A stretch of DNA of 64,000 bases from the NCBI RefSeq assembly GCF_017353175.1, contig NZ_JAFMYW010000009.1, forward strand, positions 124,001 to 188,000, read 5' to 3'. Below the pieces are notes generated by a model. It ran no database searches, was not told the DNA's origin, and was given only the letters and a program-made list of their open reading frames with translations. Below, piece after piece: positions 9,075 through 17,892 of the stretch. This DNA is from Fibrella forsythiae (GTDB taxonomy: Bacteria; Bacteroidota; Bacteroidia; Cytophagales; Spirosomataceae). The translations under genes were made by a program, and so were the position numbers. Position 1 is the stretch's first letter; every line of letters begins with the position of its first letter.

Positions 9075-9355
9075 AAATGCAGCCGATTCTGAAGGCCGGT
9101 AAGCTGACGTTGAAGCTGCTCTATCTGCTCCAGCAGGTTCGAGACTACATCCAGATCATCGGGGTGGATGGCCAGATCCTGATGGAGGCGCACCATTTTC
9201 TCCAGTCGAGTCAATTGATGGACAGGTACGTACGTGGCCTGTTCGTTGGTAACAATATCGATCAGACCACGGTTGGCAAGGTTGTATAGAAAGGTGATTT
9301 CGACGTGATGGTAGACGCAGAAATCGTTGGTCGGAATCAGGTCATTGGTCGGCAT
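9065..9355 (-). CDS. cbpM: CbpM-like chaperone modulator
   Basis: 96 residues. An N-terminal MerR-like helical region (FLYNLANRGLIDIV) is followed by a helical coiled segment (LTRLEKMVRLHQDLAIHPD...LLEQIEQLQRQL), as in CbpM proteins. In characterised bacteria CbpM binds the J-domain of CbpA and restrains its activity. It starts 11 bp after the CbpA stop on the same strand, so the two form a transcription unit. The family and the pairing both support the call. Confidence 0.85.
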   Translation of the reverse strand: MPTNDLIPTNDFCVYHHVEITFLYNLANRGLIDIVTNEQATYVPVHQLTRLEKMVRLHQDLAIHPDDLDVVSNLLEQIEQLQRQLTGLQNRLHFYE

Positions 9356-9366
9356 AATCAGGTCGG

Positions 9367-10269
9367 TTAACGGGTTAGAGCTTCACGGATCAGGTCTTTT
9401 TGCTCGTCGGTCAGGTTGGTCGGGAGTTTCACCTGCCATTGCACGTACAAATCGCCAAAGGCATTTTCCTGCCGGTAAACCGGGAATCCTTTGCCTTTCA
9501 GACGAACCTTGGTGCCGGGCTGCGTTTCTGGTTTTACGGGTACTTTCACCTGCCCCGACAGCGTTTCCACGATCTTATCGCCACCGAGCAGGGCCGTTTG
9601 CAGGTCAATTTCTTCCGTTACATGCAGGTCATTTCCCTGCCGTTTGTAGCGCGGGTCATCATCAACGGTGAAGGTTATATACAGGTCGCCATTTGGTCCG
9701 CCGTTCACACCGGGAGCACCGTAGCCCGACAGCTTTATCTTCTGTCCGTTTTCAATACCTGCGTAAATGGTAATGCCGATAGTCTTGCCGCCAACCGTCA
9801 TCGATTGCTTATGCGTGGTGTAGGCATCGCGCAGGTTCAGCCGGAATTCCGCTTCATAATCCTGGCCGCGGTATCTGGCCTGCCGACGACCGCCGCCAGT
9901 GCCACTGTCTGATCCAAACATCGACGAGAAGAAATCAGAGAAACTATCATCGCCAAAGCCGCCGGCATAGCTGTACCCTGCGCCAGCGCCGCTCGCCTGC
10001 TGGTACGAACGCTGTTGCTGACGGGCCTGCTCAAACTGTTCGGCATGCTGCCAGTCTTTGCCATACTGGTCGTACTTCTTGCGTTTGTCCGGGTCGCTTA
10101 GTACTTCGTTGGCTTCGTTGAGCTGCTGAAACTTTTTGCTGGCCTCCGGGTCGTTGGGGTTCAGGTCGGGGTGCAGCTTTCGGGCCAGCTTACGGTATGC
10201 TTTTTTTATTTCCTCATCCGTGGCTGTCCTGGAAACCCCCAGCACGTTATAGTAATCTATATAATCCAT
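9367..10269 (-). CDS. cbpA: CbpA-type DnaJ co-chaperone
   Basis: 300 residues. The J-domain covers residues 4-70 with the essential HPD motif ([14 protein letters not shown]). A Gly/Phe/Ser/Gln-rich linker follows to about residue 130 ([20 protein letters not shown]), then the two-lobed DnaJ C-terminal substrate-binding domain. There is no zinc-finger Cys cluster, which separates CbpA from DnaJ. It stimulates DnaK ATPase and holds unfolded clients. The ATG at 10269 is preceded at 3 bp by the palindrome CTTCTAGAAG. Cotranscribed with cbpM. Confidence 0.92.
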   Translation of the reverse strand: MDYIDYYNVLGVSRTATDEEIKKAYRKLARKLHPDLNPNDPEASKKFQQLNEANEVLSDPDKRKKYDQYGKDWQHAEQFEQARQQQRSYQQASGAGAGYSYAGGFGDDSFSDFFSSMFGSDSGTGGGRRQARYRGQDYEAEFRLNLRDAYTTHKQSMTVGGKTIGITIYAGIENGQKIKLSGYGAPGVNGGPNGDLYITFTVDDDPRYKRQGNDLHVTEEIDLQTALLGGDKIVETLSGQVKVPVKPETQPGTKVRLKGKGFPVYRQENAFGDLYVQWQVKLPTNLTDEQKDLIREALTR

Positions 10270-10271
10270 TG

Positions 10272-10281
10272 CTTCTAGAAG
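10272..10281. promoter_or_regulatory. 10-bp palindrome CTTCTAGAAG just upstream of cbpA
   Basis: A perfect palindrome 2-3 bp before the cbpA start, in the 100-bp gap shared with the divergent VOC gene. It could be an operator for a stress regulator. This rests on symmetry and position alone. Confidence 0.25.
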
Positions 10282-10369
10282 AGTGTATAAATGGGTTAAA
10301 TGGTCATAGCGTAATGATAACCAATCATCCTAGAAACGTAATTGGCTCACTGAAGGTTACCGGATTGTT

Positions 10370-10861
10370 ATGACTCCATACACTATTCCCGCTCAAACAC
10401 GCATTGGGCACATTCACCTGAAAGTAGCCGATCTGGACCGGGCATTGGCCTTTTACCGCGACTTGCTGGGTTTTGAATTGATAACCATGTATGGCGATCA
10501 GGCGGCGTTTGTCTCGGCGGGTGGATACCACCATCATATTGGCCTTAATACCTGGCAAAGTAAAGGGGGGCCTCCGGCACCCGTCCGGGCAGCGGGGCTA
10601 TTTCACACCGCTATTCTGTACCCCACCCGCCGCGATCTGGCTATAGCCCTTCAACGGCTGATCGAGGCGAAATACCCCATCACCGGGGCGTCTGATCACG
10701 GCGTATCGGAGGCCATTTACCTGAACGATCCCGACCAGAATGGGGTCGAACTGTACTGGGATCGCCCGCGCGAGCAATGGCCACTAACGGCCGACGGACA
10801 GATCGAGATGTATACCCGATCACTTGATCTGCATGGGCTACTGGCCGAAGCGGCATCATAA
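10370..10861 (+). CDS. VOC-fold protein, CatE-like glyoxalase/dioxygenase family
   Basis: 163 residues in two beta-alpha-beta-beta-beta modules. The likely metal ligands are His in IGHIHLKVADLDRA, His in GLFHTAILYP and Glu in DQNGVELYWDRP, the usual His-His-Glu layout. The pattern resembles the CatE/catechol-2,3-dioxygenase-like and glyoxalase groups, but a metal site alone does not fix the reaction. It is divergent from cbpA and monocistronic. The ATG at 10370 precedes the first beta strand by a natural distance. Confidence 0.8.
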   Translation: MTPYTIPAQTRIGHIHLKVADLDRALAFYRDLLGFELITMYGDQAAFVSAGGYHHHIGLNTWQSKGGPPAPVRAAGLFHTAILYPTRRDLAIALQRLIEAKYPITGASDHGVSEAIYLNDPDQNGVELYWDRPREQWPLTADGQIEMYTRSLDLHGLLAEAAS

Positions 10862-10947
10862 TCACCCGATTATGCCCTGTTCCTAAGGCTTTTCAACAAA
10901 GCAGAACGCAGGCTGTTTACGACCTGATCGACAAACTCAACGTAAAC

Positions 10948-12075
10948 ATGATTCGCTATTTTCTTTTAGGATGTCTTGGCATGAGCCTGATGACCGGTTG
11001 CCAGCAAAAAAAATCGGACGCTACTACGTCAGGCGACACTACGGCAACGGCTGCCAACCCTACCGAAGAGACAGTTGCCTCAGTAGGTAATCCGGTGTTG
11101 CTGGCTACTCTTCCCGATAAATACAATACCCCCGATGGGCTGGCGCTGGCACCCGACGGCACCGTGTACCTATCTGTGCCTAACCTGGCCGACAATACGT
11201 ACCCAGGCGTGTTGCTGAAAATAGTGGGTGATTCGGTGCAGTTTGTCAGCGACCTGCCTGCCCAGCCCGATACCAAACACGCCTGCCCGATGGATCTGGC
11301 ATTCGGCCCCGACGGTAATCTGTATTATGCCGAAAACCAGTACGAAAACAGCAAGGAGTATAAGTCGCGGCTGATGTGTATCAGTATGAAAGGTGGTAAA
11401 GCAGGCCCCATTAAACCCGTGGTAACGGGGTTGGCTCTGGGTAATGCCGTGGTCTGGAAAGGAAATACGCTGTACCTGACTGACAGCCAGTGGGATATGC
11501 CGACCGATACAACCGGGAGCGCTATATTCCGTTTCACACTCGATGAGCTGACCAAAGCTGCGTCAGGTTCGCCCATTATGCTGAAACCCAAAACCATGGA
11601 CCCGCACGTACTGACAACGTTCACGACGAAAGTGAACGAGACAGGCCTTGACAACGGTGCCGATGGTATGGACTACGATAGCCAGGGAAATTTGTATACA
11701 GGGTCCTTTGGCGACGGTACGCTGTATAAAGTGACGCTGAAAGCTGACGGGACATTTGCGTCGAAAGAAGTGCTGAAGGTAAACAAACCCAATAACTGCG
11801 TTGATGGCCTGATCATTGACCGGGCCACCAACACCATGTATTTCTGTAACTCCCGCGACAACGCCATCATGACCATTAATCTGGCCGACGGTACGCTAAA
11901 TACCCTGGCGCAAAATGGCAACACTGACGGGAAAGATGGCCGTCTTGACCAGCCAGCCGAAGTATTGCTGAAAGGAAGGCGGCTGTACATCAGTAATTAC
12001 GATAAGCCTGAAAAGAAGTTTGTCAACAGGAATGCCGACGAAGTGCATACCATGTCGTATATCGACCTGAAGTAG
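10948..12075 (+). CDS. Lipoprotein with SMP-30/NHL-type beta-propeller
   Basis: 375 residues. A type II signal peptide ends at lipobox MTGC (Cys near residue 18), followed by a Ser/Thr/Ala-rich linker. The rest is a six-bladed propeller with repeating blade motifs such as NTPDGLALAPDGTVYLS, MDLAFGPDGNLYYAENQ, NGADGMDYDSQGNLYTG and CVDGLIIDRATNTMYF, typical of SMP-30/gluconolactonase-like proteins. It probably faces the periplasm or outer-membrane surface. An exact activity (lactonase or a binding role) cannot be assigned. It converges on the ECF sigma gene with a 10-bp gap. Confidence 0.75.
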   Translation: MIRYFLLGCLGMSLMTGCQQKKSDATTSGDTTATAANPTEETVASVGNPVLLATLPDKYNTPDGLALAPDGTVYLSVPNLADNTYPGVLLKIVGDSVQFVSDLPAQPDTKHACPMDLAFGPDGNLYYAENQYENSKEYKSRLMCISMKGGKAGPIKPVVTGLALGNAVVWKGNTLYLTDSQWDMPTDTTGSAIFRFTLDELTKAASGSPIMLKPKTMDPHVLTTFTTKVNETGLDNGADGMDYDSQGNLYTGSFGDGTLYKVTLKADGTFASKEVLKVNKPNNCVDGLIIDRATNTMYFCNSRDNAIMTINLADGTLNTLAQNGNTDGKDGRLDQPAEVLLKGRRLYISNYDKPEKKFVNRNADEVHTMSYIDLK

Positions 12076-12085
12076 GCCCGGTCAG

Positions 12086-12670
12086 TTACAGGTAGTCTTC
12101 TTCCTCCTGTAGTTTTTTGTGCAGGTGCTTAGCCATTTCACGAGCCCGCTTGATGCGCATTTTAACTGCGCTTGGCGTTAAGCCCTGCCGGACAGCAATA
12201 GCATTGATCGATATACCCGCTTCATATTTGCTGTACAATAATTCGCGCTGCATCACGGGCAATTGTTTGAGCGTTCGCTCATAGGTGTGGGTGTGGGTGT
12301 ACGAGTCGTCGGCGATGGTTGCCCACTTGGGGCCTACCGTTAATTCGAGTTCATAGCTGCACCATAAGGCCTGCTCACGCTTGCGCTTGCGGAGCTGATC
12401 CAGGTAGTAATTGGTGGTGATGGTACGGAGCCAGGTAGTGAAGAGGGCGTCGCCCCTGTAGCTGCCTAGTTTCTTCATCAAACGGAGAAAAATCTCCTGT
12501 ACAAAGTCGTCAGAGTCGTCTGGGTTACCCGTGTACTGCAGGCAGGTTTGGTACACCCGCTGGCGATGACGGGTATACAATTGTGTGAAATATTGGTGGT
12601 CTTCGGTGATAACAAAACGGTTAATCAGCTCCTGATCAGAAAGTTGGATTGTCATTTTTACGGTGGACAT
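12086..12670 (-). CDS. ECF-type RNA polymerase sigma factor
   Basis: 194 residues. Sigma-70 region 2 runs from about residue 25 to 95 (FTQLYTRHRQRVYQ, DDFVQEIFLRLMKKL, FTTWLRTITTNYYLDQLRKR). Region 4 runs from about 130 to 180 (LPVMQRELLYSKYEAGIS with the helix-turn-helix SAVKMRIKRARE). No anti-sigma factor follows in the same direction, which is common for solitary ECFs in this phylum. A start at the next ATG (12655, MTIQLSD) is equally possible. Target genes unknown. Confidence 0.88.
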   Translation of the reverse strand: MSTVKMTIQLSDQELINRFVITEDHQYFTQLYTRHRQRVYQTCLQYTGNPDDSDDFVQEIFLRLMKKLGSYRGDALFTTWLRTITTNYYLDQLRKRKREQALWCSYELELTVGPKWATIADDSYTHTHTYERTLKQLPVMQRELLYSKYEAGISINAIAVRQGLTPSAVKMRIKRAREMAKHLHKKLQEEEDYL

Positions 12671-12903
12671 ACAAGCGTAAACAGTAGCTATTGATGAAAT
12701 GAAGCAAAGCCTTGCCGTTTTTAGTTAATACGTGGTGATATAGTTTATGAAATAAGGCGGCTGATTCAGGTTCTTGTTCACAAAGTACGATAGAGGAGAC
12801 GTACCCATTTTGGCCAACATAGGCCCCGAATTGGCCAAAATAATTGGTCTGGTTATCTTATTAGGTATTTTTACACCCTGAAAAGCACCAGATAGGAAAT
12901 CGA

Positions 12904-15900
12904 TTGAATACATACATCCGTCAATGGCTGGTTATGTTGGTTTGTCTGACCAACCTACGTACTGGCATGGCTCAACATACTACTGGCCATGTTGTAGCGG
13001 AGTTGCGCCCGGATAACCCATCTTATTCGGTACAGGTACGTCATTTTTCCGTTGAACACGGATTGCCTAACCGATCAGTTACACGTCTTGAGCAGGATGC
13101 GCAGGGATTCATCTGGATCGGTACCCTCAACAATGCCTACCGGTTTGATGGTAGCCGCTTCTGGCCATTGCCCGACTACGCACGCGCATCGCGGAAACAA
13201 ATGCCTTTTTTTATCGAAAGAATCAGTTCTGATCAGACAAGCAGGCTCTGGTTCTTTAAATCGCATTCATTCCTGGATCAATGGATAGAACAATGGATCC
13301 CTGAGAAGAAACAGCTTGTTCTGTTTACCATACGTACGCGTTCCGCCGATGGGAAGGGGCATTTTTACCCGGCCGAACCCATTGGGCAGCGGGGCATACC
13401 CGTTGCGAAGGGGAGTCGTTTAATCGTGTATCAGGAAAAGGGCCATGTATATCGCCACGATGATAAACCAGTCTTAACAGACATTTATTCATTGCCTGCG
13501 GCAAGCAGGCTGGCCCATGTTGGCAGTACCCAGAAAGGATCACTGCTGCTATCGGTGCGTGACACCAACCGAGTTCATCACTCGCTCATCGAACTGGATT
13601 CGCAGGGAAGGGTACAACGAACGATTCCGTTTCCCAAAGCACTTCGACCGGTTTGTACCGATGCCCAGGGAAATAGCTATTTCTACCATGAATATCAGGG
13701 AACGGAAGCCCCCGACCAGCTTCCGCAGGTGACGAACCAACTACTCTCGGGCTACTTGTATCGGCTTGATGCGAACAATCAGCTGGCAAACATACCTATC
13801 CACTTCCCCCAAAGCCCGTTTTTTGCGCTAACCGAAGGTGAGCCCGCTTCAGCCTTGCTGAGGAGTGCACGGGTGGTGTATGATGCGTATCACGATCTGT
13901 TCTGGATCTTTGGTAAAGGCACCCTGTTTGCCTGGCACCCTACAAAAGGTGTTGTGTATAACCTGACTGCCTCTGATTTTCCTGTGGCGAAAATCCTCTT
14001 CTTGGGTAGTTTGCTCGTAGACCGGACCGGGGGGGTGTGGGTAGGGTCTAATAACGGCGTTTTGCTGCTCTCTCTGACTCCAAATCGATTTAGCCACTAC
14101 TTCTACAATATTCCGGGCTCGATCGGGTATTCCGATGTAGCCACCCGCGGTATCGTGCAGGTGGGCAATTCGCTCCTGGTCAATGCGGCCAACAACTGGA
14201 TGATTGATCTGACCACCGGTGCGCGTAAGACAACCTTATCTGGCAAACAGAACCAGCAAACGAACTTATTCTACCAGCACCCGATAGTCGTTGCCGGAAA
14301 AGATAGCCTCTGGATGGCCCGGTCAATGCTTTCGCTTGTGAGGCCAGCTACGAAAACGGTTGTACAGTATCCGCTGCGGGGTGAGCAAAATGAATGCTGG
14401 GCGATCAGCGTTGACGGAAGGCGTAACCTGTGGATAGGCTACGAACAGGGCATCAGTTACTTCGATGTATCCCGGAAAAAAAACCAGCTATTCACCAAAT
14501 ACAACAGCTGGCCGGAACTGGCCGAGAACCGGGTCAATGGCTTCTTCCCGGATCGTCGGGCTGGTGGGATATGGGTAGCGGCTTCGTCAGGCCTGTATTT
14601 GCTCGATACCCTGCGGGGCATAGCGGCCCGGTACAGTACAGAGCAGGCAGCGCCCCGGTACCTGCCGTTCAACCATATCACCTACGTTCATATTGATCCT
14701 GACCAGCCGGGTGTTTACTGGCTGGCTACGCGGGGGGGCGGGCTAATACGATGGGAACGGGCTATAGGGCGCTACAAGCAGTATACGCAGGCAAGCGGAT
14801 TGCTGAACGCTACTCTCTATTGCTTATACACCGATCACCCTAACCCGAAGCTCCGGCGCAACAAAAATCGACTCTGGTTTACCACCGACTACGGTCTGGT
14901 GAGTTTCGATAAGCGGAGCGAGCGTTTCCGGACATACCTGCCCAAAGACGGAATCACGCATGAGGAATTTAATTTTACTGCGAATTATCAGGCACCTGAT
15001 GGGCGGTTGTTTTTAGGCGGACTAAACGGTATTACGGCGTTCTGGCCTAATCAAATTCAGACTAGTGCTTCCACCAATGCGCCCCTGGTTATCACCCAGT
15101 TTCAGCAACTCAATGGCCAGACTGGAATTATGGAAAATCACCTGGACGACTATCAGGCAGGCCAGCCGGTTCAGATCGCCTCGTCGAGCCGGGCTTTCCT
15201 GCTGTCTTTCGCTTTGCTCGATTACTGCTACCTGGGACAGACCAGGCTGTGGTATCGTATACATGGCTGGCAGGATGCCTGGGCAACCCAAAAACAGAAT
15301 GACCTGCGAATCAACGGTTTGCCGTCGGGGAGTTATCAACTCGAGGTTCGCATGCAGAGTATTAACGGTCAGTGGGTTTCCAATACCCTGTCGATACCGG
15401 TGGTCGTGCAGCCGCCCCTGTATAAACGCCAGTGGTTCATGCTCCTTTGCCTGTTTACCATTGTCGGCGGAACGGTAGCCCTATTCCGCTGGCGGAACCG
15501 GCTGCTGGTGCGGGAAACTATTCGACTGGAAGCGGAAGTGGCCAACCGAACGGCTCGGATCGAGGAAGATAAAGCCATTATTGAGCAACAGGCGGCTGAA
15601 CTACGGGAAAATGCTACCCTTAAATCGCGATTCTTTGCCAACGTCACCCACGAGTTCCGTACGCCGCTGACCCTGCTGCTTGGCCCGCTAACGTACCTGA
15701 GTAAACGAACCGCCGATACAACAACTGAACAGTTGCTGGCAACCATGGAACGAAACGCCCGGCGGCTTCAGGAACTGGTTAATGACCTGCTCGGGCTAGG
15801 TAAGCTCGAAGCAGGTCAACTACAACTCGACTCGCAACCGGCCGACCTGCGAGCCGTGGTTGCCCGAACAGTGACGGCGTTTAATACCCAGGCGAGTTTT

Positions 15901-17169
15901 GCCGGCATCAGACTGGATATCGTGGGGCTTGACCGGCCCATTGGTATGCTGCTCGACGTACCCAAGCTCGAAACGGTGATCCGTAATCTCGTAGCGAATG
16001 CCCTGCGCTTTACACCCAGAGGGGGAACAATCACGATTCGGCTGATTGAAGCCGGTAATCAGGTACGTTTGTCTGTGGCCGATACCGGCTGCGGTATCCA
16101 CCCCGATGACCTGCCTCATGTGATTGAGCGTTACTACCAGTCGGGTAGGCCAAACGCGCCGTTGCAGGGCGGTACGGGTATTGGATTGGCCATTTGCCAC
16201 GAATATTGCCAATTGTGGCAGGGTGAACTGCTCATCGATAGTGTGCTGGATAAAGGGAGCACCTTTACGGTTACCTATCCCAAACTAGCCGCCTTATTGC
16301 CTGATATAAGCTCTGATTATCAAGTTGATACTCAGTATACAGGTGCTTCGCAAGTTGAACTGATAGAGCCATCGGTGAAGCGGGAGATGATATTGCTTGT
16401 GGAGGACAATCCGGATATGGCCAGCTACGTTCAGATGCTGCTGACTCCCCAGTATAACTATCACTGGTGCCGTAATGGGTTCGAAGCGCTGAAGTGGCTG
16501 GAGGAACAAACGGTTGATTCACTACCGGATCTTATTCTGACAGACATGATGATGCCTGAAATGGACGGTATGACACTGCTGGAAACAGTACGCAGTCAGC
16601 CCACATGGCGACCAGTTCCGGTTATTATGCTCACCGCCCGGTTTAGTCAGGAGATCCGTCTGCGCGCCCTCCAATTAGGCGTGGCCGATTACCTGACTAA
16701 GCCATTCGACGAAGACGAACTCCTGACGCGCATTCAAAACCTGCTTGATCGCGCCCATGAACGCGCTTTCTGGATTACGCCTCCCGTTCAGGAGCTGGAA
16801 AGCGACGAGCCTGACGAAACGAACGTAACTCCGCCCGATGAGACCTGGCTACAGGATATTCAGCAGCAGGTAGTAGCCCGACTGACCGATAATCGGTTTC
16901 AGGTGACTGATTTGGCTGAGGCCGCCAACATGAGCCAACGCCAGTTTTATCGTCGCCTTAAGACGTTAACTGGTTTGTCACCTATTCAGTTTGTGCAGGA
17001 AGTGAGGCTACAAACGGCCTACGAATGGATTGAGGAAAGTCGCTATAAGACCGTTAAGGAAGTGGCGCACCGAGTAGGTTTTCAGAAGGTATCGTATTTC
17101 TCCCGGCTATATCAACAGCGTTTTGGTATATATCCAAGCCTGCGCATCAGCGAACAGAACGAAGCTTAG
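12904..17169 (+). CDS. Hybrid two-component system sensor/regulator (HTCS)
   Basis: 1421 residues with all parts of a signal path in one chain. A signal peptide (IRQWLVMLVCLTNLRTGMAQ) is followed by about 750 residues of periplasmic regulator propellers (repeats such as GFIWIGTLNNAYRFDG, GGVWVGSNNGVLLL) and a Y_Y_Y domain. A membrane helix lies near residue 850 (WFMLLCLFTIVGGTVALF). The HisKA H-box is near 915 (FANVTHEFRTPLTLL) and the HATPase near 1010-1125 (DTGCGI, GGTGIGLAI). A receiver has its phospho-Asp near 1214 (LILTDMMMPEMDG), and an AraC-type HTH closes the protein. The start is TTG at 12904, since the first in-frame ATG would cut into the signal peptide. HTCS proteins usually sense glycans and switch on neighbouring polysaccharide genes. 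No SusC/SusD pair is adjacent, so its targets are elsewhere or are the CAZymes at 30-38 kb. Confidence 0.93.
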   Translation: MNTYIRQWLVMLVCLTNLRTGMAQHTTGHVVAELRPDNPSYSVQVRHFSVEHGLPNRSVTRLEQDAQGFIWIGTLNNAYRFDGSRFWPLPDYARASRKQMPFFIERISSDQTSRLWFFKSHSFLDQWIEQWIPEKKQLVLFTIRTRSADGKGHFYPAEPIGQRGIPVAKGSRLIVYQEKGHVYRHDDKPVLTDIYSLPAASRLAHVGSTQKGSLLLSVRDTNRVHHSLIELDSQGRVQRTIPFPKALRPVCTDAQGNSYFYHEYQGTEAPDQLPQVTNQLLSGYLYRLDANNQLANIPIHFPQSPFFALTEGEPASALLRSARVVYDAYHDLFWIFGKGTLFAWHPTKGVVYNLTASDFPVAKILFLGSLLVDRTGGVWVGSNNGVLLLSLTPNRFSHYFYNIPGSIGYSDVATRGIVQVGNSLLVNAANNWMIDLTTGARKTTLSGKQNQQTNLFYQHPIVVAGKDSLWMARSMLSLVRPATKTVVQYPLRGEQNECWAISVDGRRNLWIGYEQGISYFDVSRKKNQLFTKYNSWPELAENRVNGFFPDRRAGGIWVAASSGLYLLDTLRGIAARYSTEQAAPRYLPFNHITYVHIDPDQPGVYWLATRGGGLIRWERAIGRYKQYTQASGLLNATLYCLYTDHPNPKLRRNKNRLWFTTDYGLVSFDKRSERFRTYLPKDGITHEEFNFTANYQAPDGRLFLGGLNGITAFWPNQIQTSASTNAPLVITQFQQLNGQTGIMENHLDDYQAGQPVQIASSSRAFLLSFALLDYCYLGQTRLWYRIHGWQDAWATQKQNDLRINGLPSGSYQLEVRMQSINGQWVSNTLSIPVVVQPPLYKRQWFMLLCLFTIVGGTVALFRWRNRLLVRETIRLEAEVANRTARIEEDKAIIEQQAAELRENATLKSRFFANVTHEFRTPLTLLLGPLTYLSKRTADTTTEQLLATMERNARRLQELVNDLLGLGKLEAGQLQLDSQPADLRAVVARTVTAFNTQASFAGIRLDIVGLDRPIGMLLDVPKLETVIRNLVANALRFTPRGGTITIRLIEAGNQVRLSVADTGCGIHPDDLPHVIERYYQSGRPNAPLQGGTGIGLAICHEYCQLWQGELLIDSVLDKGSTFTVTYPKLAALLPDISSDYQVDTQYTGASQVELIEPSVKREMILLVEDNPDMASYVQMLLTPQYNYHWCRNGFEALKWLEEQTVDSLPDLILTDMMMPEMDGMTLLETVRSQPTWRPVPVIMLTARFSQEIRLRALQLGVADYLTKPFDEDELLTRIQNLLDRAHERAFWITPPVQELESDEPDETNVTPPDETWLQDIQQQVVARLTDNRFQVTDLAEAANMSQRQFYRRLKTLTGLSPIQFVQEVRLQTAYEWIEESRYKTVKEVAHRVGFQKVSYFSRLYQQRFGIYPSLRISEQNEA

Positions 17170-17170
17170 C

Positions 17171-17206
17171 GGTAGTCATTTAATGACAGCGCAGCAAATG
17201 ACTACC
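17171..17206. terminator. Hairpin between convergent genes
   Basis: Perfect 11-bp arms GGTAGTCATTT / AAATGACTACC (17171-17181, 17196-17206) with a 14-nt loop, between the HTCS stop and the DUF1080 stop. There is no strong T run. The arm sequence AAATGACTAC recurs near 45440. Confidence 0.45.
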
Positions 17207-17216
17207 TAACAAATAC

Positions 17217-17813
17217 CTATAGTTGCTTCAGCACCAGTTTCCGCCAGCGTACTTTGATACCGCCACCATCGTGAATCTGGAGCGCAATGGACCCGTTGGC
17301 CGCGCCGATTTTAGCATCGTGCATATCAACCATTGGTTTGCCGTTCAGGTACGTTTGTACGTGGTCGCCCTGCACGCGCATGCGGAGCGTGTTCCACTCG
17401 CCTGGTTTCAGAATTGTTTCTTTTTCGGGTGGAATCTGTTCCAGCCAGCCCCGGCCGTATGATTCGTAAACGCCGCCGGTATCATGGTCTTTAGGGGCTA
17501 CTTCAACCTGCCAGCCGCTGATCTTGGTGCCTTCGATCGATGACCGAAAAAAGACGCCGCTATTGCCGTTGGCTTCCTGCCTGAACTGCACCGACAGATC
17601 GAAATCCTTGTAGGTTTGCTCGGTGGCCAGGTAGCCGTATTGCTTGTCAGGGCCGCTTTCGCAGATCAGTTCACCATCGGCCACATACCATTTTTCGGTA
17701 CCGTAGATCTTCCAGCCTGTTAGGTCTTTGCCGTTGAAGAGCGTTACTTTTTTAGCCGGAGCCATGGCCAAAAACAGGCCCGAGACGAGAAATGCAACGA
17801 AGAATCGAATCAT
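17217..17813 (-). CDS. Secreted DUF1080 / 3-keto-disaccharide hydrolase-like protein
   Basis: About 198 residues from the ATG at 17813 (MIRFFVAFLVSGLFLAMAP, a signal peptide). The domain is a concanavalin-like jelly roll with family landmarks LFNGKDLTGWKIYG, DGELICESG, NSGVFFRS, GWQVEV, GEWNTLRMRVQGDHVQTYLN and IALQIHDGGGIKVRWR. Some members hydrolyse 3-keto-glycosides. Many are uncharacterised. The longer frame to 17858 adds 15 residues before the signal peptide and is unlikely. It stands alone between convergent HTCS and codirectional neighbours. Confidence 0.85.
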   Translation of the reverse strand: MIRFFVAFLVSGLFLAMAPAKKVTLFNGKDLTGWKIYGTEKWYVADGELICESGPDKQYGYLATEQTYKDFDLSVQFRQEANGNSGVFFRSSIEGTKISGWQVEVAPKDHDTGGVYESYGRGWLEQIPPEKETILKPGEWNTLRMRVQGDHVQTYLNGKPMVDMHDAKIGAANGSIALQIHDGGGIKVRWRKLVLKQL

Positions 17814-17892
17814 AATATGAGTTTGTTTTAGGGTTGAGTGCCCTTCCTTTTCGGCCACCCAACCCTAAAACGTCAGACCCTGAACGGCCTAC

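Noticed and set aside
10272-10281. CIRCE heat-shock operator before cbpA
   Set aside because: The palindrome CTTCTAGAAG does not match the CIRCE arms and is far shorter, so only a generic operator is suggested.
12725-12913. 62-codon minus-strand frame between the sigma factor and the HTCS gene
   Set aside because: It overlaps the HTCS start region, lacks any domain and has no start context.
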